A DNA stretch of 63,198 nt from an uncultured Chlorobiaceae bacterium (GCA_903994455.1 CAJEXI010000019.1:1-63198); one strand, 5' to 3'; positions 9,532 through 20,164 are shown, counted from the first letter of the stretch. Numbers and translations: made by a program. The notes: a model not told the origin generated them from the sequence alone.

Positions 9532-10443
9532 ATGCTGATGGGTGATATGCCTAAAAATGCGTTGGGAAGAGGCCTCAGAGCACTTATTCCGGATGAGGGC
9601 TTTGTCTCTGTGACACAACAGGATGAGGAGCTGGAACTTGTTCAGGATGGAACTATCGGCAGTCTTCCTGTCGATAAAATTGGTGCAAACCCGTTTCAGC
9701 CTCGTAAGGAATTTGATGCCACGGCTCTTGAAGAGCTGAAGAACTCCATCATAGAAAACGGTGTTATCCAGCCGGTCACCGTGTGCAAGGATGGAGACGG
9801 CTATCAGCTCATCAGTGGAGAGCGACGGCTCAGGGCGGTCATACTCGCCGGATTCAAGTTTATTCCTGCTTATGTTATTGAAGCCCATGATGATTCGAGC
9901 AAGCTTGAACTTGCCCTGGTAGAGAATATTCAGCGCGAAGATCTGAATGCTATTGAGGTTGCGCTTGCCCTGAAAAGTCTGATCACGAAGTGCAATCTGT
10001 CGCAGGAGGAGATAGCGCAGAAGGTGGGCAAGAACCGCTCAACGGTCAGTAATTTTTTGCGTCTTCTTAAACTGCCGCTACAGATTCAGGACAGTATCAG
10101 AAATCGCGAAATTTCGTCGGGACATGCACGGGCGCTTATTAACCTTCCCGGTGAGCAACAGCAGTTGAAGGTCTGGAAACAGATTCTTGCCAATCAGCTT
10201 TCTGTTCGTCAGACGGAGGCGCTGGTGAACCGGATGTTCAAGGATCAGGCATCGTCAAAACCTCTGCAGCCTGCGTCGTCAGAGCGTTCGTCGTACCTTA
10301 CCGAGCTTGAGGCCCATCTGAGGAATAACCTTGCAACCAAGGTGCGTATTGTTGAAAAGAAAGAGGGCAAGGGGGAGATTCATATTCAATATTTCTCACC
10401 AGATGATCTCGATCGACTTCTTGAAATCATGCGCCACGACTGA
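9532..10443 (+). CDS. parB: Chromosome partitioning protein ParB (Spo0J)
   Basis: This 303-residue protein has the ParB/Spo0J pattern: an N-terminal ParA-interacting motif (KNALGRGLRALIP), the CTP-binding/clamp region (NPFQPRKEF, LISGERRLRAVILAG, LVENIQREDLNAIEVA), then a helix-turn-helix (LSQEEIAQKVGKNRSTVSNF) and a C-terminal dimerisation segment. Three possible in-frame starts lie close together (9532, 9538, 9547). The third gives the shortest, most family-like N-terminus. It acts with ParA directly upstream. Confidence 0.94.
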   Translation: MLMGDMPKNALGRGLRALIPDEGFVSVTQQDEELELVQDGTIGSLPVDKIGANPFQPRKEFDATALEELKNSIIENGVIQPVTVCKDGDGYQLISGERRLRAVILAGFKFIPAYVIEAHDDSSKLELALVENIQREDLNAIEVALALKSLITKCNLSQEEIAQKVGKNRSTVSNFLRLLKLPLQIQDSIRNREISSGHARALINLPGEQQQLKVWKQILANQLSVRQTEALVNRMFKDQASSKPLQPASSERSSYLTELEAHLRNNLATKVRIVEKKEGKGEIHIQYFSPDDLDRLLEIMRHD

Positions 10444-10494
10444 GTTTCCGCTGAAACGACCGCTGTTGTCATGAACTATCACGCTAATTAGATT

Positions 10495-11241
10495 ATGAAG
10501 TTTACCCTTGTCGGGAATGGAAGAATGGGCCAGCAGGTTGCCCAGGTGATTCGGCAGTCCGGTAACCATGAGGTTGCTGCCGTGCTTGATATTGATGCGA
10601 CTATTTCGCCCGATGTTTTTCGGGGGAGTGATGCCATCATCGATTTTACGGTCAGGGAGGCCTTTCTTGCCAATCTGCCAGCCATGCTTGCCTCTGAAGT
10701 GCCGATTGTTGTGGGGACTACGGGATGGTATGATGTGCTGGAAGAGGTGAAATTGCAGAGAGCTGCTGCTCGCGCCTCTTTGCTCTACTCGGCCAACTTT
10801 TCGCTTGGGGTCAATATTTTTTTGCGGACGGTGCGGGAAGCGGCAAGGCTTATTGCTCCGTTTGCCCAGTTTGATATTGCTTTTGAAGAGCAGCACCATA
10901 CCGGTAAGGCTGACTTTCCAAGTGGTACGGCGTTGAGGGCGGCGGATATGATTCTCGCTGCCAACAATCGCAAGAAAACGGTTGTGAGGGAGTTATCAGA
11001 CGATAAAAAGCTTGCGCCGGATGAACTGCAGGTTGCTTCTCTCCGGCTTGGGAGTGTCTTTGGAAAGCATTCGGCGTTTATTGACTCGGATGCTGATGAA
11101 ATTGTGATTTCCCATACCGCAAAAAGTCGCTCCGGTTTTGCCTTTGGTGCCGTTGAAGCTGCTGTTTGGCTTGCCGGGCACCATAAAACAGCACCGGGTT
11201 TCTATACAATGGAGGATTTCCTGAATGAAAAGTTTTGCTGA
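10495..11241 (+). CDS. dapB: 4-hydroxy-tetrahydrodipicolinate reductase
   Basis: This 248-residue protein carries the DapB signatures: the Rossmann motif [12 protein letters not shown] at the N-terminus, [18 protein letters not shown], the central [12 protein letters not shown], and the catalytic segment [14 protein letters not shown]. It reduces 4-hydroxy-tetrahydrodipicolinate with NAD(P)H in the lysine and meso-diaminopimelate pathway. The length is typical. The 3' end overlaps the start region of the membrane protein that follows. Confidence 0.95.
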   Translation: MKFTLVGNGRMGQQVAQVIRQSGNHEVAAVLDIDATISPDVFRGSDAIIDFTVREAFLANLPAMLASEVPIVVGTTGWYDVLEEVKLQRAAARASLLYSANFSLGVNIFLRTVREAARLIAPFAQFDIAFEEQHHTGKADFPSGTALRAADMILAANNRKKTVVRELSDDKKLAPDELQVASLRLGSVFGKHSAFIDSDADEIVISHTAKSRSGFAFGAVEAAVWLAGHHKTAPGFYTMEDFLNEKFC

Positions 11242-11792
11242 GATATATGGCTGCTGAAAAATCGGTTCAATCTCTTTTGCCTGTTGAGGGTAAACTCTAT
11301 GCTGTTCTGCTTGGCGCTGTAATTATTATTCTGACGACAACAGTTCCTTACCTGACAATGGTGAATGTTTTTCTCTTTGTCGGAATTTTTCTTGCTGGTG
11401 TGATTTCGCTTCATCATACCATTATGCGATTTCAGGTGACGCTGACTTTCAGGGAGGCTTTTGCGCTTGGTTGTATGGCCGGTTTTATGGGCGGCGTACT
11501 CTCCGAGGTCGTTACTTTTTTTCTTATGGAGTTCTTGCATTACAGGCCGGGTACTGAAAGCCTTGCACTTGTGATTGACTGGGCGCTTGAGATGGCCAAG
11601 GGGCGTCCCGAGCTTCAGCAACAGGTACAGACACTTGTAGCGGCGGAGAAGCTTGCCCTTGCGCCGGTTTCGTTAAGCTTCACCGACATCTTGATGAATA
11701 TGGCCTTTTCCGGAGTTTTTTATGCCCCGATAGCCGGACTTGGTGGGGCGTATGCGGTGCGCAGGCTCAAGCGTCAGGCGGCAAGAGGCTGA
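11235..11792 (+). CDS. Integral membrane protein of unknown function
   Basis: This 185-residue protein has four predicted membrane helices: two near the N-terminus ([20 protein letters not shown] and [19 protein letters not shown]), one near [18 protein letters not shown], and one near the C-terminus ([18 protein letters not shown]). A loop with a charged helix lies between the last two. The layout resembles DUF4199-type membrane proteins, but I do not claim that family. The start overlaps dapB by seven bases, or begins just after it at the ATG at 11247. Its 3' end overlaps the convergent menE gene by 26 bases. Confidence 0.7.
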   Translation: MLRYMAAEKSVQSLLPVEGKLYAVLLGAVIIILTTTVPYLTMVNVFLFVGIFLAGVISLHHTIMRFQVTLTFREAFALGCMAGFMGGVLSEVVTFFLMEFLHYRPGTESLALVIDWALEMAKGRPELQQQVQTLVAAEKLALAPVSLSFTDILMNMAFSGVFYAPIAGLGGAYAVRRLKRQAARG

Positions 11793-13293
11793 GCTTTTTA
11801 TAATAATTACGGTCGATTTTCTGAGAACCGGGAAGGGTTGCCCACTCATCTATCCGATAGTAATGTGTCGGGCTTTTCAGTTTTCCAGCCATTGAGTTCA
11901 TGGCCTTGGTGAGAGTGATCGCATCTGGTATATTTTCCTCAATGGTTTTGATGAATGCCATGGGACGCTGGCCGTATTCATCATCATCTACCGGCACGAC
12001 AAGCGCTTCAAGAATCCCGTCAATCATCATCAGCACCTTTTCTATCTCTTCGGGATGAATATTTTCTCCCCCTGAAATGAACATGTTGTCTTTGCGGCCT
12101 GCCACAGTGACGGAGCAGTCATCGGCAACACTTCCGATATCCGAGGTATGGAACCAGCCGTCGTTATCGGTTTGAGGCTCAATTTTTCCCTCCAGGAGGT
12201 AGCCCTGAAACAGGCAGGCACCCTTTACCAGGAGTTCTCCATCTGTTGAAACCATGATCTCGCGCCAGGGAAGCAGCATGCCGCTGTTCTCCTGAATGCC
12301 TTGTATCGGCGATGGTGAGGTTGCAATCTGAGAACTCATCTCGGTTGAGCCGTAGCTCAGGTAGAGCGGGATATGTTGCATTACGGCCTCCTCAATCAGC
12401 GATTTTGGCGCTGAACTGCCACCAAGCAGCACCGCTTTCATTGCTCGCAGACGGGAAGTGCTCTTTTGGTCGGCAAGCAGGCGGTAAAGCTGGGTCGGAA
12501 CAACAGAGAGATGGGTCAGTGGAAAATTTTGCAGAGACTGCCCGAGAGATTCATCCAGATTGCCGATAGCAAGTGCGCCCCCGGAGATGAGTGAGCGGAA
12601 GAGGAGTGAATAGCCTCCGATGTGGTAAAGCGGCAGCGAAAGAAGCCAACAATCACCAATGCCAAAGGGAATATTTTCATTGGAGCCGAGAGCGCTGTGC
12701 CAGTGGTTGGCGAAACTGTGCACGGCAGCTTTGGCCTCTCCTGAGCTTGCGGAGGTGTGGATGATGGTGACGGGGTGGTGCATTGTTTCCATGCTTTCCT
12801 TAACGCAAGGCCTGTCTACGGGAGCCGTTTCGCCAGGTATGCAGCCAATCGTTTCATCAAGAACCGTGCCTGGCAGGTCAGGAATTGCGACGTTCTTTTG
12901 TGCTGAAATTGTTTGGAGCGCTGAGCCTAGTGAATCGCTGTCAAGTAATTCAGCAATGCTGATGCTGCCCTTCAGAGCGGTTGTGCCGGAGGTGACGATC
13001 AGACTGGGCCGAAGCTTTTCAATCGTGTTGCTGAGCAGGTGTTCAGGAAAACGGTTGTTCAGCGGCGCGGCAATGATGCCCGCTTTCAGGAGTCCGAGGA
13101 GCAGCATGGCCATCTCCGGCGTATTTGGCGACACTATTGCGACAATCTCGCCTGGGCCGATGCCTCTGCTGCTGAGTCGGCTGGCAATGGCTTCCGCTAC
13201 TGCGTTGCACTCGTTGAACGACAGAGTTCTTTCAGCCATTTGCAGCGCAGGTGCTTTGCCGAAAAGTTTGGCCGCATGGGCTATAATATCCAT
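11767..13293 (-). CDS. menE: o-Succinylbenzoate-CoA ligase
   Basis: This 508-residue adenylate-forming enzyme has a phosphate-binding loop (TIIHTSASSGEAKAAVHSF, a variant with SASSG where many relatives have SGTTG), the YGSTEMSSQ motif, and the SGGENIHPEEIE motif before the C-terminal subdomain. It activates o-succinylbenzoate with ATP and joins it to CoA in menaquinone synthesis. It is the last gene of the left men block; its start overlaps menC by 13 bases. The assignment among acyl-CoA ligases depends partly on this context. Confidence 0.9.
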   Translation of the reverse strand: MDIIAHAAKLFGKAPALQMAERTLSFNECNAVAEAIASRLSSRGIGPGEIVAIVSPNTPEMAMLLLGLLKAGIIAAPLNNRFPEHLLSNTIEKLRPSLIVTSGTTALKGSISIAELLDSDSLGSALQTISAQKNVAIPDLPGTVLDETIGCIPGETAPVDRPCVKESMETMHHPVTIIHTSASSGEAKAAVHSFANHWHSALGSNENIPFGIGDCWLLSLPLYHIGGYSLLFRSLISGGALAIGNLDESLGQSLQNFPLTHLSVVPTQLYRLLADQKSTSRLRAMKAVLLGGSSAPKSLIEEAVMQHIPLYLSYGSTEMSSQIATSPSPIQGIQENSGMLLPWREIMVSTDGELLVKGACLFQGYLLEGKIEPQTDNDGWFHTSDIGSVADDCSVTVAGRKDNMFISGGENIHPEEIEKVLMMIDGILEALVVPVDDDEYGQRPMAFIKTIEENIPDAITLTKAMNSMAGKLKSPTHYYRIDEWATLPGSQKIDRNYYKKLSLLPPDA

Positions 13294-14357
13294 AACGACT
13301 TTCGCTGAAGGCTTCTCTGCTTGACCTTCATCCCGTCCTGGTAGAGTTTATGCGCATCGAGCAGAGCATTTTCGGTTCCAAACGGAGTCTCAAGCAGGTC
13401 ATGCTGCAGATACCGGTAAGTGTCGAGTCCACAAGCTGCTGGTTTATGAGAGGCAGTTAATGCTGCCAGCCAAGTGTAAAAGCTTAGGCTGATGCCACTT
13501 TCGAAAGCGGAGCTGAACACGGCAAGCAGATTTTTTTCGCAGGCATATCGAGCTAATTGCAAAGCAACAAAGATTCCGCCAAGCCGGTTTGGTTTCAGTA
13601 TCAGTGCGGCCAGAGATTCCACCGGAATTTTGAAGAGGAGATCCGGCTTTTGCCAAAGGGTTTCGTCGAGTGCCGAAAGGAGAGCTGTTTTTGCATAAAA
13701 ATCGCCAATACACTCCGCGTGCTGCAAAGGCTCTTCGATATAGGCAACGCTTCCCGGCGGGATATTTTTTGCAAAATCTACGGCTTCATCAAGCGACAGT
13801 GACTGATTGGCATCAAGGCGAAGTTCAATATGGTTGCCAAAGGTGCTATGCAGGGCATGAATGCTTTTGATGGCATTTCCGGTGTTACTCGCGGTAATTT
13901 TAAGCTTGAAGGTGCGGTATCCAAGGGCAAAATATTGCTCTGCCCGTTGCATGATCAGTGCAGTGTCACCAAAGAGCAGTGCATTGACCGGTACATGCTG
14001 AAGAGCCGTAACCGTTTCGAAACATGAAGGAAGTGCTCCTGAAATGGCAAACTCAAGGTTGATCATTGCCATTTCAAGTCCGGTGCGTACCGAAGGATAA
14101 AGTCCTTCCGGCAAACTGTCGTGGTTAGTCAATCCTCGTTTTGAAAGCAGTTCAATAAGCTGTGCCTCTGCCAGCTCAAGGGTTTCACAATGCAGTCCCG
14201 GAAGAGGAGCAATCTCACCATAAGCGACATAGCTCTCCTCTGCGGTTTTCAGCGCAATAATGATACCGTCGCGTTGCACAAGCCGTTGCCGTTTTACGGT
14301 GATTGGCTCGGTGAAGGGGATGGTATATCGATAGAGAATAACATGCGAAGCGTTCAA
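13281..14357 (-). CDS. menC: o-Succinylbenzoate synthase
   Basis: This 358-residue enolase-superfamily enzyme has the catalytic-barrel landmarks in order: FKLKIT (KxK motif), LDANQSLS (metal Asp), YIEEPL (metal Glu), SALDETLW (metal Asp) and [10 protein letters not shown] (second lysine). It dehydrates SHCHC to o-succinylbenzoate in menaquinone synthesis. The gene overlaps menB by four bases upstream and menE downstream, so translation is coupled across the block. Confidence 0.92.
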   Translation of the reverse strand: MNASHVILYRYTIPFTEPITVKRQRLVQRDGIIIALKTAEESYVAYGEIAPLPGLHCETLELAEAQLIELLSKRGLTNHDSLPEGLYPSVRTGLEMAMINLEFAISGALPSCFETVTALQHVPVNALLFGDTALIMQRAEQYFALGYRTFKLKITASNTGNAIKSIHALHSTFGNHIELRLDANQSLSLDEAVDFAKNIPPGSVAYIEEPLQHAECIGDFYAKTALLSALDETLWQKPDLLFKIPVESLAALILKPNRLGGIFVALQLARYACEKNLLAVFSSAFESGISLSFYTWLAALTASHKPAACGLDTYRYLQHDLLETPFGTENALLDAHKLYQDGMKVKQRSLQRKSLWIL

Positions 14358-15175
14358 GGTCGTTTTGGAAATTTGTTGAAATCGGGTTTCCGTTTTTCGA
14401 CAAAGGCATTTCTTCCTTCCTGTCCTTCCTCACTCATATAATAAAGCATTGTCGCATTTCCTGCAAGCTCCTGCAAGCCGGATTGTCCATCGCAATCAGC
14501 ATTGAGGGCCGATTTCAGGCAGCGAATGGCAAGCGGAGAGTTGGCCAGAATTTCGCGACACCACTGTACCGTCTCCTCTTCAAGGCGATCAAGCGGTACA
14601 ACGGTGTTCACCAGCCCCATGGCAAGAGCCTCGGTGGCATTGTACTGACGGCAGAGAAACCATATTTCACGAGCCTTTTTCTGGCCCACAAGGCGTGCCA
14701 TGTAGCTTGCGCCCCATCCTCCGTCAAACGATCCAACCTTTGGGCCGGTCTGGCCGAAAATGGCATTTTCTGCTGCAATGGTGAGGTCGCAGAGCATGTG
14801 CAGCACGTGGCCGCCGCCGATGGAGTAGCCAGCAACCATGGCAATAACCGGTTTTGGACAGGTGCGGATATCGCGCTGGAAGTCGAGAACATTCAAGCGG
14901 TTAACTCCTTTACCGTCAGCATAACCGGCGTTACCCCTGATTTTCTGGTCGCCTCCCGAGCAGAATGCCTTCTCCCCCTGACCGGTGAGAATGACAACAC
15001 CAATTTTCTCGTCATTTCGTGCATCCGAAAGGGCGGCAATCATCTCATCGACAGTCTGGGGACGGAATGCGTTCCTCACCTCCGGGCGGTTGATGGTAAT
15101 CTTTGCAATACCTTCCGCCTTATGGTAGAGGATGTCCGTAAAATCACCTGCTGGTATCCAGTTCACTGTGCTCAT
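14354..15175 (-). CDS. menB: 1,4-Dihydroxy-2-naphthoyl-CoA synthase
   Basis: This 273-residue crotonase-fold protein has the MenB signatures [13 protein letters not shown] (oxyanion-hole region), [20 protein letters not shown], and [20 protein letters not shown]. It closes the second ring of the naphthoquinone from o-succinylbenzoyl-CoA. The length is standard. The 5' end overlaps menH by 32 bases and the 3' end overlaps menC by four, indicating one message. Confidence 0.96.
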   Translation of the reverse strand: MSTVNWIPAGDFTDILYHKAEGIAKITINRPEVRNAFRPQTVDEMIAALSDARNDEKIGVVILTGQGEKAFCSGGDQKIRGNAGYADGKGVNRLNVLDFQRDIRTCPKPVIAMVAGYSIGGGHVLHMLCDLTIAAENAIFGQTGPKVGSFDGGWGASYMARLVGQKKAREIWFLCRQYNATEALAMGLVNTVVPLDRLEEETVQWCREILANSPLAIRCLKSALNADCDGQSGLQELAGNATMLYYMSEEGQEGRNAFVEKRKPDFNKFPKRP

Positions 15176-15995
15176 TGGTCTTCTTCTCTTGCTGGTTGAA
15201 AAAAAATCTCAAACGATACAGAAATAAATCCCTGTTTTCGAGGTGCAGGGTATGGCCGCAATGCAAAAAGATTTCCAGATCGGATAGAGGCAATAATTTA
15301 ACCATTTGTTGGCCAATCTCAACGTAGCGCTCATCTTTTTCTCCAGCAAAAAAGCTCACCGGCACACAGTTGGTCTTTAATTTTTCCCAAAGTGACGGCT
15401 GTCGTCCCGTTCCCAAAAGCCTCAGTGCCAGAGCGAGATTCTGAGGGTCGTTGATTTTTCTTTCGCTCTCGACCTCTTTGAAGATCGGGTGACTTTTAAG
15501 TGTGGCAAAGAGCGGTTGCTCATACCAGGCCTCAATAAAACCCTCAAAGTTCCTTTCAATTTTCCGTGCCACTTTTTCGTCATGCTCCTGCCTGTCGATT
15601 CGCTCTTTCTCTGTCTTGAGGCCGGGTGAAGCGGAGATAATAATCGCCTTGCTGAAGAGTTCCGGGTGACGAAGCAGCAGCGCAAGAGCAATGCGGCCAC
15701 CCATCGAATAGCCCACCAGTGAGCAGGGCGGCGCGGCAGATTGGCGCAGGAGAGCCGCAAGCGCATCAACGGTCTGGATAAAAAAATCATCCGGGGGTTG
15801 CGTTTGCAGGAGGTTGGCGCTACCGTGACCGGGAAGATCAACCATCATGCAGCAGTAGTCGTTCTGAAGCTCCCTCGTCACCGGAAGCCAGTCGCTGCCT
15901 GAGCCGAGAAAGCCGTGCAGAAAGACGATGCGCGGCAAAGATGGATTGCCGAGGGTGGTGGTGTGAAGGGGGACGTTGGTTATGGTTGTTGGCAT
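15144..15995 (-). CDS. menH: SHCHC synthase (MenH), alpha/beta hydrolase
   Basis: This 283-residue alpha/beta hydrolase has [13 protein letters not shown] (oxyanion loop), VDLPGHGSA, the nucleophile elbow [12 protein letters not shown], and a C-terminal catalytic histidine in [12 protein letters not shown]. In menaquinone synthesis it eliminates pyruvate from SEPHCHC to give SHCHC. It is the first gene of the left men block, and the island begins directly upstream. If the block was once joined to menD, this gene now needs its own promoter in 15996-16148; an AT-rich stretch is present but I cannot place a promoter. Confidence 0.9.
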   Translation of the reverse strand: MPTTITNVPLHTTTLGNPSLPRIVFLHGFLGSGSDWLPVTRELQNDYCCMMVDLPGHGSANLLQTQPPDDFFIQTVDALAALLRQSAAPPCSLVGYSMGGRIALALLLRHPELFSKAIIISASPGLKTEKERIDRQEHDEKVARKIERNFEGFIEAWYEQPLFATLKSHPIFKEVESERKINDPQNLALALRLLGTGRQPSLWEKLKTNCVPVSFFAGEKDERYVEIGQQMVKLLPLSDLEIFLHCGHTLHLENRDLFLYRLRFFFNQQEKKTNEHSELDTSR

Positions 15996-16069
15996 GGGGA
16001 TGAGGGTAATGATATTTTTATGGTAATCTATTGTTTAATTTACTATTTTTTCCTCTTGATTGCATATCG

Positions 16070-16100
16070 TCTTGAACCATGATTTAAGGATTGTTTGATT
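16070..16100. repeat. Island-edge repeat, left copy (short form)
   Basis: The sequence TCTTGAACCATGATTTAAGG and the bases after it match the left arm of the longer element at 29460-29563 with one substitution, then an eight-base gap, then a further matching block (GTTTGATT against GCTTGATT). The two copies bracket the accessory island that separates menH from menD. Confidence 0.7.
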
Positions 16101-16148
16101 TTCTGACCGGAGGTTGCGACGTATTCGTCTAACCGGTAACCTGTATGT

Positions 16149-17420
16149 ATGGAAAAGGTGGCTGAATTCATCAATGTCAAAAGTTACAGGCAGGCTCTTG
16201 CCCGTCTGTGTCGACTTGCGGGCTCCTCAACTTCTGATGGTCGTCGGGTTCTTGATGACTGGGAACGGTGTTATAAGAGAAGCGTTCAAGCTTTCAAGAG
16301 GGCGATGGTTCGGCTCGTGCGGGAGGATGGTTCTCTCATTTCTGGTGAGGAGGTCGGAAATGATCCTTTGCTTTGGCTTCAGGCACTTGATGAGCACTGC
16401 CATCGTGCTATCAGTTGCCAAGGCTACTTTTGCAATTTCCGGATTGACGATGGAGACGGATTGATATATTTGCTTCCGATTTATCAGAAATCGGTCGGCG
16501 CGGCGAGACGCAAGCAATTCGGAAATATTTCCTGTTGGCTGAAATACCATCGTGCGGTTCCACTCAGCAATCCTCAAGGTATTCCTGTTGATGTTACAGG
16601 AATACCAAAGGGATATATGGATTGGGCGGCAAAAAATTTTGCAGGCAAGACCATCAGAATTGCCGCCGTGCATTTTACTGACGGGATTGCTCCGAACATA
16701 TCGTATATGGACACTGAACACTTCGTTTGTGACGGTGTCAGTGACGAGAATAAACGGTTGGAAACAGCTCTCGACTATATTCGTCAAGCAAAGCACCAGG
16801 GCGCTCACATCCTTCTTATGCCTGAGCTGACGATCACTCCGGTTATTCGTTCAAAGATTGTTGCTGAGCTTGAACGACAGAGTGAAGGGGGTGATGATAA
16901 CCATGCAATGTCGGTTCCCTTGATTATGCTTGGCAGCTTTCACGAGCAGGCAGAAGGTGGCTGGCGCAACCATGCAGAGGCAGTTCTTGGGTTTGACGGG
17001 ACATTTCTTTTTGGTTGCGACAAGCGTAAATCGGTCACGTTCAATAACTGCAAGGAAGGCATAGAGTGTTCGCCAACGCCTTTGACCTGTTTATTGACAC
17101 CCTTGGGATTGATGGCAATGGCAATCTGCAAGGATTTGTTCGAGGGAGAACCCGCTGCTGTTCTCGCGTCACTACCCCTTGACTGGTTGTTTGTGCCAAG
17201 TATGAGCGACAATATCAACCCGCATAAAATGTCGGCGAGAACAATGCACAATACGGGAGGAACCATCGTAGCAGTTGCCAATCAGGAGATGCATGTCAGT
17301 AAAGGTTCTATCCCCGGTTTTGTTCATTTCGACAAAGAGCCTGAGCCATGCAAGAGAGGTCTGACGATTGTCTCCATAACAAAGAAGGAGTCGGATTTGA
17401 CGTTGATAGTTTTCAATTAG
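16149..17420 (+). CDS. Nitrilase-superfamily (carbon-nitrogen hydrolase) protein, accessory
   Basis: This 423-residue protein has about 190 N-terminal residues I do not recognise, followed by a nitrilase-fold domain. The Glu-Lys-Cys triad can be placed: Glu226 in MPELTITP, Lys292 (or 294) in GCDKRKSVTF, and Cys327 in AICKDLFEGEPAAVL. Family members hydrolyse or form amide/nitrile C-N bonds; the substrate here is unknown. It opens a same-strand cluster with a winged-helix protein and a ParA-nuclease-NACHT protein, so it may be an effector or metabolite-modifying part of a conflict system (inference). No strong ribosome site precedes the ATG. Confidence 0.75.
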   Translation: MEKVAEFINVKSYRQALARLCRLAGSSTSDGRRVLDDWERCYKRSVQAFKRAMVRLVREDGSLISGEEVGNDPLLWLQALDEHCHRAISCQGYFCNFRIDDGDGLIYLLPIYQKSVGAARRKQFGNISCWLKYHRAVPLSNPQGIPVDVTGIPKGYMDWAAKNFAGKTIRIAAVHFTDGIAPNISYMDTEHFVCDGVSDENKRLETALDYIRQAKHQGAHILLMPELTITPVIRSKIVAELERQSEGGDDNHAMSVPLIMLGSFHEQAEGGWRNHAEAVLGFDGTFLFGCDKRKSVTFNNCKEGIECSPTPLTCLLTPLGLMAMAICKDLFEGEPAAVLASLPLDWLFVPSMSDNINPHKMSARTMHNTGGTIVAVANQEMHVSKGSIPGFVHFDKEPEPCKRGLTIVSITKKESDLTLIVFN

Positions 17421-17501
17421 GAGAAAAACGGGATTTTTTCTTTGCTAAATAATATTAAATTATTCCATATAGAAAGGTTTAGAATTATTTAGGAGGTCAT
17501 C

Positions 17502-18167
17502 ATGGACACATTCACTCTTCACGCAAACGATCCGCTGCTATTCGTCGATCGTGCGATACCTTCTGAACTCCTTGAGGCCATCAAAAAGCTTGAAAGATGG
17601 GATGAACAGGCTCTGGACATGGCCAATCTGTTGATCACTGTCTGGTCAGCAGATGCAATTGCAAGAGCCAATGATCGAGAGGGTATATCGGAACTGCAAC
17701 GTATTATTCATTTTACTCTTCATCGGGCAAGTTCTTTATCATCGCTTCCAGAAGAGTTCAGGGGTCGTTGGCAGGAGGCGAGCGACATGCTCGAAGCGAG
17801 GCGTCTCAGTCTGGCCCATGCCGATCCAGAGGCGCAACTCAACCGCACTCATGTTCGTGAAATCCTTCGGTGGCTGGTCAGTAACGGGAACAGGGAGTTG
17901 CCACAGTCGGAGCTTGTAAAGCATCTTGAGGTCAGTGCAGGACGAGTTACCCAACTCATTGGTCCGCTCGAATCCAACGGTCTGGTAACCAAACGGAAAC
18001 AAGGTCGTGATAACATGCTGCAACTCACCGAGAGCGGGCGGGGGTATGCAACAAGCGCTGCGCCAAAGTCGACTATGCCTGAGAGGGGTTTTGGTGGATT
18101 ATTCTCAATAGATAATAGTGTTCAGTCTCAGTTGAACTTTCGAATTCAGAATGTGATAGCAGCATGA
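17502..18167 (+). CDS. Winged-helix (MarR-like) regulator
   Basis: This is a 221-residue protein. Residues about 1-105 are helical and unassigned. Residues about 115-185 form a winged helix-turn-helix: LPQSELVKHLEVSAGRVTQL, then LIGPLESNGLVTKRKQGRDN for the wing. A strong AGGAGG ribosome site precedes the ATG. Its stop overlaps the start of the ParA-nuclease-NACHT gene by four bases (ATGA), so the two are translationally coupled. It may be a repressor of the cluster or a DNA/RNA-sensing adaptor for the NTPase. Confidence 0.75.
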   Translation: MDTFTLHANDPLLFVDRAIPSELLEAIKKLERWDEQALDMANLLITVWSADAIARANDREGISELQRIIHFTLHRASSLSSLPEEFRGRWQEASDMLEARRLSLAHADPEAQLNRTHVREILRWLVSNGNRELPQSELVKHLEVSAGRVTQLIGPLESNGLVTKRKQGRDNMLQLTESGRGYATSAAPKSTMPERGFGGLFSIDNSVQSQLNFRIQNVIAA

Positions 18168-20164
18168 CTCCCTTCATCGTAACCTTCTACAGCTACAAGG
18201 GCGGTGTCGGGCGCAGTCTGCTTGCCGCCAACATTGGTATTCTCAGTGCTCGCCGAGGCAAAACGTTGCTATGGGATCTTGATATTGAAGCACCAGGATT
18301 GCACAACATTCCGGGGCTGACACCATCAAAACCTGTCAAAGAGGGTTTTTTTGAATGGATGATTGCCTGGCAGGAGTCCGGAAAAGCATCGAACAAAGCT
18401 GATTTCGGTAAACTTGTCAAACTGGCTTGCCAGACACCTGAGCGGGATCGCCTCTTCATCTTGCCTGCTTATGGTGACAACAAAGATTTCGCAGGGCTTT
18501 TCCAGAGCATCCGCTGGGACGATTTTTTGGTTCGTGATCTCGATAGCGGTCTCGCGCTCTTTCGCGGTATCCTTGATGCTTTTGGCAAGGCTGGATTTGA
18601 AACGGTGTTGCTTGATTCCGGTGCTGGCATTACCGACATTGGGGGGCTTCTTGCCGTCCTGCTGCCATACGTCACTGTTCTTGTCGGAAATTACGGGAAG
18701 CAGAATACCCGAGGACTTGCCCATGTCTGGCAAGCCCTTCAACCAGCCAGCGAAGGGCGCATTGCCGCACGAGGTTCATTGCCACCCCTGACTCGGTTGC
18801 TGGTTGCATCGCCGATTGCTGATGAACTCGATTTACGAGCCAAAGGAGAGGAGATCTGGAAGGAGGCCTTTGGCTTGGTCCCTGCAGAAATGGTCACCAT
18901 CCCTTTTGATCAGCGTCTGCTTTTTACTGAGGAGCTTTATGCAGCAACACGCCCCGATACTCCGGTAGCCAAAGCCTGTAACGATCTGGAACGTCGAATC
19001 GACAGGGTGCGACAACAGGTTATTGCCGGGAGCGAATCGCTCCGACCCACTGATAAGGCCTGTTCCGACATGGTCGTCGGCAGCAACAAGGATAGCCATG
19101 AGCAAGGCAAGAGCTTCGAGGAGCGCGTCGCCCATCTTCTGCTTCTGCTTGGTTACCGGGTCGAACGGGAGCAGTTGATCGACAGCAACCGCATCGATCT
19201 TGTTGCCCGTAAACGTGCCGATTTCGGGCGAGAAGAGCTTTATCTGGTTGAATGCGTGGATCATCAAAGCGTCATCCCGAAAGAGAGTGTACAGATCTTC
19301 AAAACCTGGCTTGATGGCCCGACCGCCAGCGAGATGCAGGCGCGGGGCATGGTGGTTGCTCCAGGCGACCTCAGCCCGGCAGCTCGCAGCTTTGCGCAAG
19401 AGCAGGGCATTCAGGCGCTCACCTACGATGAACTGGAACGCAGCCTGTTTGATTTTTCATCTTACCTTGCCCTCATTCGTCAGCGCTACGAAGCAAGTGC
19501 CCTTGCCAGCAACTATGTTGACCAGTATCTGCGGCTGGAAAAGCAGCCTGACGAAAAACCGGTATTGATGTTACCTCACGCTCTCGAATGGGTTTCGGGA
19601 GCGGGAAGCCGGTTGTGGCTGGTGCTTGGAGAGGACGGTACCGGCAAAAGCACACTGGTCGATCGGCTTGCCTACGAACTTGCCCGCCTCTGCGAGAATA
19701 ATCCCGAAAGTCCGATTCCGGTCAAAATCAACCTCAGCCAGTTTCCCAATGCCCTCTCACTCGAAAGCCTGATTCGCGAGCATCTCGAGACCGAATTGCG
19801 CATCGTGCTCAATCCCGAGATAGTGCTGCACCTGCTCGATGCCGGGCGAGTAGTGCTCCTGCTCGACGGTTTCGATGAAATGGGGGGCGCACAGGCCGGG
19901 CGCGGCGTTGAAGAGCAGTTCCGCCAACTGGTGCGTCCAACTGCCAATCCCGGTCGTAACCCGCGTGGCAATCGGGTGCTCATTACTTCGAGAAGCCACT
20001 TCTTCCGCGACAGCAGCAGCGCCAGGCAAGCCGTGCAGGGTGGCGACAAGCTCTTCGAAGCGGATTCAGCTTTGGGTAAAGCCGTACGTGCCTTTGATGC
20101 CCTTATTGCTGAAGTTGCTTCTGAAAATGCCAGGCAGGTTGCTTATTGCCAGGTATCGCCTTGA
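18164..20164 (+). CDS. ParA/MinD-like ATPase fused to Mrr-like nuclease and NACHT-type NTPase
   Basis: This 666-residue multidomain protein has three parts. Residues 1 to about 300 form a ParA/MinD-like ATPase with the variant P-loop YSYKGGVGRSLLAANI. Residues about 312-435 resemble an Mrr-type PD-(D/E)xK fold (EERVAHLLLLLGYRVEREQL, RIDLVARKR, LYLVECVDHQ), although the usual ExK lysine is not at its normal place. Residues about 470-650 form a STAND/NACHT P-loop domain with GEDGTGKST (about 488-496), Walker B VVLLLDGFDEMGG (about 562-574) and the sensor RVLITSRSHFF. The protein ends soon after the sensor, where relatives normally have a winged helix and a recognition repeat region. An open stretch in another frame (to 20246) suggests truncation or frameshift. 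Confidence 0.78.
   Translation: MTPFIVTFYSYKGGVGRSLLAANIGILSARRGKTLLWDLDIEAPGLHNIPGLTPSKPVKEGFFEWMIAWQESGKASNKADFGKLVKLACQTPERDRLFILPAYGDNKDFAGLFQSIRWDDFLVRDLDSGLALFRGILDAFGKAGFETVLLDSGAGITDIGGLLAVLLPYVTVLVGNYGKQNTRGLAHVWQALQPASEGRIAARGSLPPLTRLLVASPIADELDLRAKGEEIWKEAFGLVPAEMVTIPFDQRLLFTEELYAATRPDTPVAKACNDLERRIDRVRQQVIAGSESLRPTDKACSDMVVGSNKDSHEQGKSFEERVAHLLLLLGYRVEREQLIDSNRIDLVARKRADFGREELYLVECVDHQSVIPKESVQIFKTWLDGPTASEMQARGMVVAPGDLSPAARSFAQEQGIQALTYDELERSLFDFSSYLALIRQRYEASALASNYVDQYLRLEKQPDEKPVLMLPHALEWVSGAGSRLWLVLGEDGTGKSTLVDRLAYELARLCENNPESPIPVKINLSQFPNALSLESLIREHLETELRIVLNPEIVLHLLDAGRVVLLLDGFDEMGGAQAGRGVEEQFRQLVRPTANPGRNPRGNRVLITSRSHFFRDSSSARQAVQGGDKLFEADSALGKAVRAFDALIAEVASENARQVAYCQVSP

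Noticed and set aside
8725..10443. parS site near parAB
   Set aside because: I looked for a sequence close to TGTTTCACGTGAAACA near the operon and saw none I would trust.
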